Shown here: one piece after another, positions 12,501-25,467 of the stretch
How the letters are laid out: each line of letters opens with the position of its first letter
Numbering within the stretch: the stretch's first letter is position 1
Assembly: GCF_032854445.1 (NCBI RefSeq)
Contig: NC_088302.1
Location: 46,784,521 to 46,848,520 of the forward strand
DNA: 64,000 nucleotides
Source of the DNA: Liolophura sinensis
Lineage: Eukaryota; Mollusca; Polyplacophora; Chitonida; Chitonidae
Reading direction: 5' to 3'
Notes under the pieces: generated by a model
Databases searched by the model: none
The model's input: only the letters and a program-made list of their open reading frames with translations
Told to the model about the DNA's origin: nothing
Program-made: the position numbers and the translations under genes

Positions 12501-14220
12501 AGGACGCTAGAAATCGCGATCTCAGACATCACTATAATTACTTTCAACTGTTTGTGCGTCTCTTTAAGAATGGTCTGTGTAAACATGTGTGCAGGGATAC
12601 ATAAATATAATGTATCCGTAAAACATCCATTTGAAAGCAATGAATCACGTTTCCTTACCTGTGGATGCTTCTACTGTAGTCGATGCAGCCGTCGTTGGTT
12701 TTTCTTTGACTTGTGCCGTAGTCGGTGCAGCCGATGTTTTTTGTGCTCCGGCGGATGTTGCACCGGTCACAGTAGTGGAAGGAGCGATCTTGGAAGTGGT
12801 TTGTAACCCGGCGGTCGATTGGTTTTCTTGGGTTGAGGTTTCTAGTGCGTCTAAATAGATAATAAATGTACCAACATGTGAATCGGAATGCCATACAACG
12901 TCACAGATATAAACTACGAATTTTTTCAAAATAAAACGAAAACTTAAAAATGAAATTACACTTTAACCTGTATAGGCCTACTGGTTTTAGGAAGATCTGT
13001 ATATGATTTAAAGGACCATAGCAGCTACTGCTTCTGTATACAGGTTATTTATTTATTTGTTTCATTGGTGTTTAATTTACGCAGTACTCAATAACATTTC
13101 ACTTATACAACGTCGGCCGGAATTATGGTGGGAGGAAACCGGGCAGACCCCGAGGAAACTCACGCCCGTCCGCATGTTGCTGAGACCTTCCACGCGGGTT
13201 ATTGCTCAGAAAATAGTGTTGGTCCAGGAAGAAACCAGTAGATAAATCTTACAGGAGAATACACTTAGCCAAGATCAACATGCCAGGTATTTTTGTGAAG
13301 CATAGAAAGAGCCCTACAGATACTGAGAGAACATACATGATTTGACCCCAAAACTAGAGGTTTTAACTATATAACAGACATTACATACATATACCTAAAT
13401 CCACGCAAAAACTCACCTTGTTCCAGACATGCTTCCAGTGCAAATGAGAAAGGGTATGGAAAAGACTGGACTGTAATCTGGCCGTTGACTGATGGCGGTG
13501 TGCTGTAGACATGCGCAAACACTTGTCCGCCAAAGGTGTAGGACAATGGGACGTAAGCATTTGGGTTCAGGATAGCCAGTCGATCACCAGGGGCCACAGA
13601 AACATGGCTGCCTTGGGGTAAGTTTATCTGTTGAAACAAGTAAAACAAACAACCCATCTTATTTCTCTGAAATTATGATCTGTGTACCTCTATGAAACAG
13701 AGTGAAATTAAATTGCAACTACGATTTGCAATCGGTTTGTAATCAAAACTGCATCACAAGATATAGTAGCAGCTCACACAAACTATACAGAGTGATGAAA
13801 ATAATAACATATTTCTAGGTGTTTGTTTACTTAAATCATAATTAACCTTCGAATTGTAAATCGTGTAATTAAAAAATATTCCCGGAGAACGTTGTTTCTT
13901 TCAGCAAAATAGTATACCTTTAATAAATACTTTAAAAGTAAGTTTTCTTACCACATATTCGCCCTGGTAGTTATTCTGAGCCGGAACCACCGCCTCCGCT
14001 AACAGGGTGAAGACTTTATTGTTGTTAGTGTCCGGTCGGTACACCTGTACTTTGAAATCTGTGATTATCCCAGACATGGTGTTAAGGAACATCCGGAAAG
14101 CGTGAACTGATTGACCGGAAGTCGTGAATTCTACATCAGTGAGAAATATGGAGGCGGCATCAGCAGAACTGTAGATGAGGCCATCCTGGATGGGTTTGCC
14201 CAGGCAAGTACCGGGTAAAG
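9572..14220 (-). CDS. Paralogue B: beta-domain, Thr-rich stalk, three EGF-like modules, transmembrane tail
   Basis: Exons on the minus strand: 13952-14220, 13417-13627 (beta-rich domain), 12659-12850 (Thr/Ala/Ser-rich stalk of 64 codons), 11540-11722 (EGF-like, LPWC...GCSQLC...CACAYGFELD), 11237-11359 (EGF-like, CETNNGFCQHSC), 10825-10929 (EGF-like, DMDEC...CVNMPGSHLC), 9572-9876 (transmembrane FIFFISWLALLTLITIILL and 65-residue tail with stop). These sum to 462 codons plus an unfound N-terminal exon; a hydrophobic stretch near 14285-14335 resembles a signal peptide but its start codon and splice phase do not resolve. The 105-bp exon best ends at a GC donor (10823-10824), which keeps the phase. 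The tail motif CYDGPYNPQEEER is shared with paralogue A. Likely a glycosylated cell-surface protein; ligand unknown. Confidence 0.78.
9958..10077 (-). mobile_element. 5'-truncated SINE in paralogue B last intron
   Basis: Retains GGTTTTCCCAGGGCTCTGCC and the 3' end; close to the transmembrane exon. Confidence 0.8.
10345..10440 (+). repeat. Short interspersed repeat ending CCATAATCATTCATTC
   Basis: CGATATGGCTGAAATATTGC followed by GTGGTGTTAAGCCATAATC matches the element at 2205-2280. A short dispersed repeat with an ATTC tail. Confidence 0.6.
13050..13195 (-). mobile_element. 5'-truncated SINE in paralogue B
   Basis: Body and 3' end, with small insertions, in the intron between the beta-domain and stalk exons. 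Confidence 0.78.
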
Positions 14221-15300
14221 CTAAGGAAAAAAAAAGGATGGTGAAGTTGAAGAAATAATTAGTCGACAGTTTCAATGAAATTCCCCCGACATTCCCCAAG
14301 CAACTACGAAGAAAGCAAGCACAAATAAGAGCCTCGGAATATTGTCTAAGTTCCACGTGACGTCAGTAAGTCGTTGGATATATACAGATATGGTTTACCA
14401 TTTATCATGAAGCCCATTTTGGAAATATACCAGTTCTATGTGTAACTCAGTTATGTAATCACTTGTGTATATCCGCACTAATGAAAACAGGACAAATGAA
14501 AACAGCAATGAAATTTGTTCACGCCATTTATTTAATACATATTAACATGTATTCGCAAAATATTTCTGCAGAAAACATATACACTTTACAGAGAATTGCC
14601 TGAGAGGTCACCCAGGTCGCGTGTTGCCACGGATAAATGTACTTGTTATTTTATAAAACATTGTCTGTGGTCAGCGAGATCTGATGAGTGACATGTTTAC
14701 CAGTAAACACGTGAAATGGAATGCAATCTTTTTGTACAATATTTCGTTGAATAAATATATAAATAAACAAATGCAATCAACTTTACACGTATATAGTTGA
14801 CAGCTGTCCAGTTCAGCTACTGGCAACCAAATGGCCTATTAGTGAATTGGATTACGATCCTTTTCTATAAACCTTTCTTGAATAAATATATAAATAGATA
14901 AATAAATTATATAAATAGGTTAATAAAGTTTACACATATACAGTTGACAGCCATCCAGTGGAAATATTCAACGCACTGGTATAACTTTTCTGTTGGTTTG
15001 CGTGTAGTAAATGCTTTTTGGAATTTGACGAAAAAGCTTTATGAAATAAAATACGTAAATGTACGTTGAGGTTAAATCACTTTCTACTGTAAAGTAAAAC
15101 CTTAAATTACTGTCAATATATAAGAGTTAGTAGGTTATTAAAAAAATGTTTATAAAAAAAAGTAATATCGTATGAACATATCACAATACAAATCACAGTT
15201 TCCACTGCAAAACTATCCACAATCATGAGTGCATTTAATGCAGATTCACGAAATTCTGAACAGCCGATGCTGATTGTTTTGTCCAAGAGGAAAAACCAGT

Positions 15301-18300
15301 CTAAACAAAGTCTGAGGTAGCTGTGTGTGCCGATGTATCCGACCGTAGGTGTAGGGTGCCAAACAGAGCAGGGTTCCTTAGTTCCAATGATCTGGCACTG
15401 CGTTCCCGGTCTTCTCGTTCTTCTTCCCTTGGGTTGTATGGGCCGTCATAGCACATCGAAGCTCCAGCCGAACCGCGCTTTGAGAGTGGTCTCCCTTGTT
15501 TGGTGCGAAACTGGACTGTAATGGCTACCAGCAAAGCTAACGTGATGAACGTTAGCAGAATTAACCAGATGATAAAGCCGATAAACGTGGATTCGCTGAT
15601 AAGACCTACCGGATTTTGCGTGGCAAATCCACCACCTACAAGTAAAAGGAAAGGATCATAATTATTCCTTTAAATATGTCATATCTGTTTTTGCCCTGTG
15701 CGAGCGTATTTAATGCACTTACAAAGATAGCGATAAGCTTAGGCCTGTAAGTGGATAAATGCATGCAAAGCGTATAATGAAGATCTCACTGACCACGAGA
15801 TTGTGTTTTTCCTGAAGAGCCCATTAACTTCTGTTGGCTTTGCCTGCAAAGGTTCCAAAATAATGTTTGTTTGTTTTTTTTGTCTCATCACTACAAAAGT
15901 ATCTTAGTAGTAGTAGGCCTACTATTCCGAACAAATAATGAAGTATTCTGAATTACTTCTGTGAATTTTAAAAGACGGAGATGACCATAACGGGACGCAC
16001 TATGTGAACACAGGGTCTCTGGAGAAGGCAGGCATACATACGACCCCGGGCTGTTCACACACACCAGTCCACCCGCACACGCTGTCTCGCTCACACATTC
16101 GTCCACGTCTGAAGCGAAAACAGGAGTGTGTGGTTAGCAGTTCATACATACCATCACCCATTTTAAGGTGAAGTTTTAAACAAATGCCTACTATTAAAAC
16201 CAAAACAAGGCATTCGGAGAATACAAGCAGCTCGCCTGACTGAGCAGTTCGTAAAAGTGCATAATGTTGAATTCATGTGATACATGCAGATTCAAATATT
16301 GACCTCTAAGCCAGAATAAAGCAGAATGATATTCTCTAATTGGTGCTACGCTCTTGCCATTAACTCAACAAGAAAGACCAAAATCATTATACTGTCAGAA
16401 CTGACTGCTTATCGTATGCGTAAGGATGGCAGAGCAATGAGTTCGTATGTTATGGAGTTGAAAATCACAATGGTGGTTAAAAGACATTGTGTACAGTTCG
16501 TGCACAAATTTACCGCAGAGATCTTTGATATGCTAATCGCGAAGTGCATTTGGCAGCCTAGGCATAGAGGAAATGTTGAGCTATGAGGTACAGGCGAGCT
16601 GATAAAAGAATGTACCGGTGGTGCATGCAAAGTAAAATTATTTGTGCCTACTTTGGAGGTTACACCCTTGAAATCTGTGGTGTAGAAACTTTCTGGATAC
16701 GATATAAAGCGACGCATGTTCAAGCATGTATTCAATAATCAATGCATAATATTTTAGGTGTACAACTTTTTTTTATTTATTCGTATTGCAATCAGTGAAT
16801 ATTTTGCTAACCATGAATTGATACTATTGTCTTATGGTGGGGAAATACATAAGCAGGCCTACTTCTCAGATATGTAGTTGTTTTAGCATTAATTGTGTTA
16901 AACATTATTCAGAAAAGGGTGTGGTCTTACAGAGAACGTGGACCTGATCCTAACCTTTACATGAATGAAGGTCGCCACTCAGCTGAAACCCCTCTCGGCA
17001 GCTGCACTCCACCATCCCTGTGTTATTAGTGCAGGTGTGTTGACAAAATCCATTGTGATGGTCACAAACTGGAATCTCTGTGGAGAAAAAGAATCAAACT
17101 TAAACACATTTCAAACAAAAAAATAAACCTTGGAGTTTTAAGTTGGGAATACTTTTAACCTAGCGCAATAATTCCATGATGAGTTAACTTCAAATACCCC
17201 TACATAACCACTTGTGTTCATGAAATATTTGCACACCATATACTTGAACATTATAAAGATTGTAATGGCAATTCAAGGGAGATTCAACTCAAGTTTAATT
17301 TAATATGTATTCACTTACCTGTGCACGTTTTGTTGTCCGTTGGGTCTAAATGAAAACCTTCAAAACATGCGCAGTAATAGCTTCCGGGAACATCAACACA
17401 TTTCTGTGAGCAGCTGTGAGTTATCGTCTGACACAGCGTTACCAAGAATTCGCTCGTGCTCGCCTCTCCACACCATGGTAAAGCTAAGGTTAACCCCAAA
17501 TCTGCGGATGAACCAGTCGGTGATCCTTAGCTGATGGCTGTAAACACTTTTTGTCGAAAATTCCAAACAAATTGATTCGCTCAGTTTGGCACCAATTGAA
17601 TACTCCAGGTTTGTAACACAGGCTCCACTCCCCCGTTCGTAGAAAACCACGCGATAGTGACAAAAATTACGCACGTCTATGTGTTGCAACGAAATGAACT
17701 ATTTATTGCAGAAACCCTTGGAATTCTCATAAAATTACAGTACGCCTACACTGGGTAACGGTGGCATGCATACCGCAACAAAGGTGATGGAAGGCATATG
17801 AAATACAGTCATAATTCCAACGAAAATCTCAACGTAACACATCTGCCAACTGGAAGTATTTAATAACGTATTTAATATAACTGCACCACTGTGTTCCAGT
17901 TACCGTACATAGTACTATACCGTGCCGGTCAGTATCTATAATACGAGAGAATTGTGAAGGGTTACTAGAACAAGTCTACTCACCTGTTGTGGATGGCACT
18001 GTCCCCACTGTGTCTGAAAAGAAAAAATGTACACCTGATGAGTACAATTTGAACATGAAAACAGACATTAAATCAAATAATCCTATCAAGCATGAAACGT
18101 AATTTACTCTTTTTACATATTATAAGCTCATGTGTTTATTTCATTGGGGCTTTACGCCCTGCTCATTTACCAAATTGCCTATATATTGTACGTACTCTTA
18201 GCTGATTTATCTATTTCATTTGTTTATTTTATTTATTTCACTGATGTTTTACGCCGTACTCAAGAATATTATACCACGGCGGCCAGCATTATAGTAGGAG

Positions 18301-18696
18301 GAAAACGGGAAACCCACGCCAATCCGCAGGTTGCTGGCATTCCTTGCCCCTTACAACTGGAAAGGGAGCCAGCATGAGCTGGATTTGATCGCACAGCGAC
18401 CGCATTGGTTAAAGGCTCCTGGGCCATGACGCTACGCTAGCGCGCTAACCACCTGAGGCACGGAGCCCCCCTCTATTTCACTGGTGTTTTACGCCATGGT
18501 CATTTGCTCACATATATTACATACTCTTAACAGAACTATATCCAAATGAAACAAAAAATGGGTTCGTAACGGCATAATTCCTTAACCTTGACATATAATT
18601 AGCATTATATACATGTACATGAAGTATTACGCTATTTGTATACTTACCAGATGGGAAGGCAAAGAGACCAATCAGAAGGAGCAGTTGGCCACGCAT
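15301..18696 (-). CDS. Paralogue A: secretory signal, three EGF-like modules, transmembrane tail
   Basis: A complete six-exon model on the minus strand: 18648-18696 (ATG and signal peptide MRGQLLLLIGLFAFPS), 17984-18013 (Thr-rich linker, 30 bp), 17319-17501 (EGF-like, LPWCGEAS...CACFEGFHLDPTD), 16955-17077 (EGF-like, CDHHNGFCQHTC), 16001-16108 (calcium-binding type EGF, DVDEC...GSYVCLP), 15301-15635 (transmembrane IGFIIWLILLTFITLALL, tail CYDGPYNPREEER, stop). Lengths total 828 bp, giving 275 aa, and all junctions are phase 1. The donor of the fifth exon (GTGCGT) is the weakest call. Unlike B and C it lacks the beta-rich domain and a long stalk, so it is either the ancestral short form or a copy that lost them. 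Function unknown; a type I surface protein by layout. Confidence 0.8.
18230..18472 (-). mobile_element. Near full-length SINE in paralogue A first intron area
   Basis: Keeps A-box and B-box regions (18365-18470), with an internal deletion in the body. A repeated TTTCACTGGTGTTTTACGCC immediately to its right suggests a second truncated insertion. Confidence 0.82.
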
Positions 18697-18929
18697 GATT
18701 CTAAAACCTAAAATAAAGTAAAATTAGATTAATCAGTACTCTTGTTATGTTCCGGTTTTGCCTAGTGTCCTCCACAGAAGTGAAAATATATGAGCGTGCA
18801 CTGCATTGTCAGGTATTTTTGACTGCTGGAATAGACGTCGAGTGATACGTCTAGACTGTTTGGGCCAGCCAGTTATGAGCAACCAATGAGACACGAATTG
18901 ATCTCATGGAAAAGAATGGAAAAGATTAG

Positions 18930-19745
18930 AAATGACTGACGACTTACGTATGACCAATAAATTACTTATGGCCAATGAGTTAAGGAATGACCAGCGAGTT
19001 TAGGAATGGCCAGCGAGTTACTTCGTGACCAGTGAGTTACTTCATGGCCTATGAGTTACGAATAACCATTAAGTTACTTATGGCCAATGAGTTACGAATG
19101 ACCAGCGAGTTAAAGAATAACCAGCGAGTTAAGGAATAACCAACGAGTTGAGGCATGACCAACGAGTTACGAATGACCAATGAGTTAAGGCGTGACCAGC
19201 GAGTTAAGGAATGAGCAGCGAGTTAAGAAATGACCAGCGAATTAAGAAATGACCAGCGAATAAAGGAATGTCCAGTGAGCAAAGGAATGACCAGCGAGTA
19301 AAGGAATGACCGGTGATTTAAGGAATGACCAGCGAGTTACGAATGACCAGTAAGTTACTTCTGGCCAATGAGTTACGAATGACAAGCAAGTTAAGGAATG
19401 ACCAGCGAGTTACGAATGACTAACGAGTTACGAATTACCAATGAGTTACGAATGACCAATGAGCTATGAATGACCAATGAGCTATGAATGACCAATGAGT
19501 TATGAATGACCAATGAGCTATGAATGACCAATGAGCTATGAATGACCAATGAGTTATGAATGACCAATGAGTTATGAATGACCAATGAGCTATGAATGAC
19601 CAATGAGTTATGAATGACCAATGAGTTATGAATGACCAATGAGCTATGAATGACCAATGAGCTATGAATGACCAATGAGTTATGAATGACCAATGAGTTA
19701 TGAATGACCAATGAGCTATGAATGACCAATGAGTAAGGAATGACT
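18930..19745 (+). repeat. 18-bp minisatellite upstream of paralogue A
   Basis: Unit ACCAATGAGTTATGAATG, nearly perfect from 19430 to 19735 and increasingly degenerate from 18930 to 19430. It begins about 240 bases upstream of the paralogue A start codon, so it occupies the expected promoter or 5' region. Its minus-strand frame gives a meaningless SLVIHN repeat. Confidence 0.9.
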
Positions 19746-19749
19746 AGTT

Positions 19750-22700
19750 ATCCCACTGTCACTACTATACGGGTTTTATTCGCACTACTAACGGATCTTT
19801 TCTGTATTTTCTGCAATTTCAAGTAGTATCCACAATCAGCCTTAGTCTCACTGTGATTAGACAGCTGTTTTTAAGTGCCCAGAGGAAAGTAAAATCCACT
19901 ACGCGACAAATGGAGGATTCAAAGTAAATCCCATTAGATCCAGAGGCATTGTGAAGCACGCGAATACAAATCCGGTTAGAGTGAGATTTGAACCGTGTAC
20001 CCTGTCGATGGAAAACTACAGATAAAGTATCGCTTGACCGTGGCAAAAATCAATACCCAGCTTGACCAAGAGCCGATTACACGAACCCAAAATAAAAAAT
20101 GTTGAGACATTGTTTAGATTTTGATACTAGAAGTTGACAGTTGAACACTTATCTTTGGATGACAATTATGAGGTGTTCAAATGTTTAATTCATAACCGCT
20201 GAAATTAAGATCTATCATCGTACACAATTACACAAACAAGCCGCGTATAGAAGTATTCTTAATCTTCTGCTTTCAGATTATCCGGATAAAGTACCAACAA
20301 CACCGAGGGCTACAACAGTGTGGAGGCTACAACAGTGTAAAAGCTGGTTCAAGGTGTGGTCAGTGAAAGGGGCATGGTAGGGACGGGCAAGGTAAGTACC
20401 AAACGTGTGGAGGGAGTGGAGTGGGGAAACACCTCGAAGATTATCACAAAAATAGATGTCGAATGGATACATGGTATGAAACGTGCAAAAGTACAATAGT
20501 TTCTACAAATCATCCCCAAATTGAGGTGACGCTAACAACCCATTAGAGTAGAGTACTCTGCCTCCACGATTTCAAAGCTCATGCTGAAATTACCACATTG
20601 TGTTAGACGCCGCTCACAAAATTGATCCGCCAGTAGATATTCTGGTATTACGTTTCACTGTAACATTACACGGATACACAGATGCGAAATGAAATGCATT
20701 GATACGCCTCTCTTCCATTCAATTCCCTTAACATGCACGAGGATAGGCTATAGGGCCTGTGTTCTTAATTACTGGTAGTACTTTCACATTCACGAGCTTC
20801 CTTTCACGACTTACCAAGATCTGCATGCAAGCCAATGGATTTGAAAAAAACTCGGATATTACTGAGTGTAAGCTTAGGGTAGTTTATATCTTTACAAAGT
20901 GTACGACATATTTCTCACACGAGGAATAAAAACAAAACCGTACATATGGTGGTTGCACTTGCAGCTCAATTACACTCACGCTGATCAGCTTCACTGAACC
21001 CAAAGAAATCCCCCTCTAGAATGACATTTCCGTTCTGACTTTTTGTCAAATTCCTACCGTATGTTTACGTGTTATTTGGGTCCTGATCTCCGATCAAATT
21101 TGGATGCATATTAAAGCGGTCATAGAAACATTTGCACTCAGGAATTGCAGCTTTCTCACCTGTAACTTGTAAACCTGGCACTCCCCTGGTTGCGTGCCCG
21201 TGTCTGTCGTGTCCAGCAGTAATGCTATACAGCTACAGTGGTCAGCCCACGGGGATTATCTTGTACTGTTAAGGAGTCCGAGACACAATAGACGGTGTAA
21301 AACCGGTTTACAGTCTGGTGGGTTACCCAATGTGTGTTCCAATGGAATAATTGTAAGGCAGTATTATTGTAAGGCTCTAACTATCTGGACTTCGTATATT
21401 GTCAAAACGCCGATCTCGTTTCAGTTCCACGCGCTTATCAAATCCACATTCATCTCAAAAGTTAAAGCTGACAAAAAGTGAGATTATACACAGAATTATA
21501 CCTCATTAAATCACATTGCCACAATTTTCGCTACCCTCAAGAGTGTTTGAAGTAACATAAACAGTTCACTCCTGCAAAACTCAGTGTAGTACTATTAAGT
21601 CTTCTTCACGGCTTCAGACATCCTTGCGGTGAGCGGGGGTTATAAAATCCGATGATTCGGCTCCAAATCTGGGAAATTTAACCCCTTCTATTTGAGTACA
21701 ATCATACATAAATATCAAACGTGAAAAAAAAATGTACGGTGAATGTCAGTACGCAAATTGTTTGTTAGTTACCTGGTGTTGTGTATTTAAAAAAAATCCC
21801 TCCCCTGTCACCAGCCTATGGCAAACTCAACAATGCTATGGTAATCTCGCCTAGTCTCGCGCTAAGATATCACCCACATGTCACGTGAAAGAAGTGTAAC
21901 ATGTGATGTACTTCGTGTAAGCTGGCGTGGATCTAAATCGAGACATTAAATCGTTCACTCTGAGTTGATAACATGAACGTGAATATGTACAGGCATGTAT
22001 ATCATTGATTTATTTATTTGATTGGTTTTTTACGCCGTACTTAAGGATATTTCACTTATACCACTGCGGCCAACATTATGGTGGGGAGAGACGAAACCCA
22101 GGAGCATCCGCAGGTTTCTGGAAGACCTTTCCTCATAGGGCAAGTAACATTGAGGAAAACAACGATTTAGTAAACATCTGAACATGAATATCATGTGAAA
22201 AGTAGCAAAAACGTAACAGATGGCAGTTAAAATTCAGTAACATACCCGGTAGTTAATGTCACAGAATAGCCTACATACTTTCTACAGATGTGGATTTATT
22301 ATGACTAGTCTATTCTGAATTAGCCCACATAAACAGCATAACTCACCGATTAAAGAACATTGAGTAAAACGTGAATGATCATGGCTTAATATCGGCAATA
22401 TTTCAGCCTTTTGGCGTCGATCTTTTGGGTTACAATATTGTATTACATTCCGTGTTTTAGAATTAAGACAAGAATCAAGAAAAACGTGTACAGAAATACG
22501 ACACATTTCAATGCCCTAGTCCATATTTACAGGTCACAACATACAGTCACATACCTGGTAGCTTGATTGTTTCTCTTCAGCTTGATGTAATATGTGCGAG
22601 CTACAGGCTGAGGAATATTTCGATATAAATGCCTTAATATATATGTGCAGCAATCCGGCGATTTATAAGGGCTACGTTGCCTAACGTTTTGGTAAGTCAG

Positions 22701-25440
22701 GTTTCGACCTGATTTTAAAACCCTTGTAACCGACAATGCTAAACTGTCGGTTCCATTTTATATAGGTGAGTATGGGATTATTTCCTGCTGATATCTGCTC
22801 CAGCTGAGGGGACAGGTTTTTCTACCCTGCCGTCTCACAGCGTGCCTCACACCTTACGCCCCTGTGAGGGGTTGAAACAAATACCTCCACTCCTCCCCAG
22901 CATATTTAGAACCTATTTCTGACATCCTTATCACAGCTCCTTGCAGCTCAATGGGAAGGCGTGCTGTGTGTAGTAACACAGTAAACGTTTCAATACATCA
23001 ACTTATAGGACAAAAGATACATTTATAAAAATATTTTCCGTTCATTTGCCTCTTTCATTTTTATATGATCCAAAAGTTATATTGTATTATACAACAAAGG
23101 AAGCGCGCTTTGTGTCTTCTGTTGTGGGGAACGGTGCCTATTTATGAAAAATAAAAACGCAAATTTGCAACGCTTGTTGTACTGTACTTATTCTCTACTA
23201 CTGAAATCGTTTTGGGAAGCAAATTTTGTCACGACAATAAATCTACACGTAATTACATATCTGGTTATAGAAGAGTCCACTATCTGATGATATTACATCA
23301 GAAATTCCCCAAACAATGCATATCTGAACCCATACCACCTGAAAAAGCCGGGGTATTTCACGTTGGTTGCAATACACATATGCATTGCACAAAGATATAC
23401 CCATTACTGCCTTCACCAAGACTTTATACTTATTGAACAATTATGCGCAATGCAAAACAGATCTCGGTTGTAATTAAATTGTGAATGAAATAGATTGTCG
23501 CTCTTTTGTTACACCGATGGTTAAAAACCGACAAGTTTTGGTACTTCCAAACTTGGGTCGGTAGAACGGATTAACTGTCTGATACGACCAATAGTGACGA
23601 CGCTTTTCCAAATAGCTGGCGTTTCTGAGAGTTCACTATGCCATCTCACACTAAATGTTTAATAGTGTCTTACTCTGCATTATGAACTTTTCAGTAATGT
23701 GGCCGGTCCCTTATTAATGTATTAAGGCTTTTGAAGTATATACACAATTTTGAACCCGTGGATTCATAAATGGCCTAACAGGAAACCTCCAACCATTGGT
23801 TTTCACAGTGCATAGTTACTCATTAGCACCTGCATGTCTAATGGGTTTAAGAAAGGCGGGTGATGTAGGCCCACGGGGATGCTACTTGATATTAGTCCTA
23901 CAGGTATGGGTAATTTCCACACCTCGTATATACGCCAATGAGGGTGGGTAAATCAAGGCAGGGGTAAGGCGCCCACCAGTGTGAGGTCTGATGACAGTTT
24001 GACAGGAGCTAAACCACAGATTGACCCCCAGCACTTACGTCCTGCTAACTTTCCCTCCCGGCTGTCTCCAAATTGAGCTGATAAAATCACTCATGCTGCT
24101 CCAGGTTTAAGGGACACAACCGACTGCCTGCGTGTTGGAGTGGCATTCGTGTACCAGTTAGGTATTTACAAATTTTCGTACATGTAATGTAATATTTGTC
24201 ATTTTAGATTAAAATCGGCTTAGATAGCAGTAGACATCAGCTATGACCAGACATCTGAAGGGCACTTGTTCCGCGTACGCCACAAGTCAAATGCATACGG
24301 TGTGGTGGTTTGTTTTAACAATGCGCCAGGGTCCATTCATGTTAACAAAATAAAAGCCACCCTCCTCGGCATCGGGCTCAAATGCCATTTCCTGTCAAAT
24401 TCATTTTGGGGTGAAACTCCAACTAACCCAATCATAATATGCTCTACTCTGTTAGAAACCAGACTTAAAGGCGGATGTTCATCAGGTGAGTATGGTTTTA
24501 TATAAACATACTCCGGTTTGCAAATAAAATATATAACTTTATATGAGTAAACAATGATTGTTGGTAATCCTTGTATAACCGCCACAAATACAATTATAAA
24601 CATGAAACGAGTTTTCAGATTTACATAAATCATGACTGTTTAATGATTATTAATACTGATACATCATGGTGTAGATATTTGGCTTCAGTCTGAGTCAGGT
24701 GTGCTGCAGCATACAATAACACATACAATGTTTCTTCATAAAAACAAAGTTATGCCAAAGATAATACAAAGAGAACGAAAAACGTAGATTACAGTTTCTG
24801 ATATCTTTAAATCATGTCTTTCTTTCTGCGAATGTACGTCTTGGATATTCAGTTCTGATATGTAGCACAGCTAGAATGAAAGCTTCGAACAATAGTTCAA
24901 ACATAGTATGCGACTGACGATTTACTGATATGTACATGCAACTGTACCGTCAATTCCAATTTACCTAACATCAAAGAACCTAAATAAAGCACACAACCTC
25001 CACCCACGAACATGAAGATGGATAACGATGGAAAGTGTACACAGCTAGGCATACAGCCCAAATCTCTGCTAATGTTCACTTATAGTTTGACAGGAAAACA
25101 AAATAATCATACACTAAATATGGTCTTCCTGACGATCATTACCCTGATTATGTAGAATTTGTGTACACAAAATCGATGTAATAGTACGAGACGCTATTAA
25201 ATGAAGTTATAGGCCTACCGTTAATTGCGAGGGAGTAAAGAGCGATCACGATTTTCAGCATAACCCCACTTCTAAAGTTCTGAATACGCTAGTCAAGAAT
25301 CAGAAGTTTACTGTCGTACCAAAGTTTTACTGCTACATGTACAGTTATAATTCTCATCCGTAGTCTTCTCAGTTTGCTGCATATTTAAACAAGGCCTTCG
25401 TGGTTTCTCAGTTCTACGTTTCATCTAGAAATTAATGACA
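19750..25440. other. Gene-poor interval
   Basis: No open frame here has coding character, splice context or a recognised motif. It contains one SINE at 22010 and otherwise unique AT-rich sequence. It separates the EGF paralogues from the end of SORD. Confidence 0.55.
22010..22135 (-). mobile_element. 5'-truncated SINE
   Basis: 3' end and part of the body in the gene-poor region. Confidence 0.75.
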
Positions 25441-25467
25441 CCATCAGCTTCAATCATGGCTGTCCTC

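Noticed and set aside
1-18696. A single giant gene spanning all three EGF blocks
   Set aside because: Blocks A and B each end in a transmembrane exon with a stop codon, and A has its own signal peptide, so separate genes fit better.
19391-19729. 112-codon frame of VIHNSL repeats
   Set aside because: Translation of the 18-bp minisatellite.
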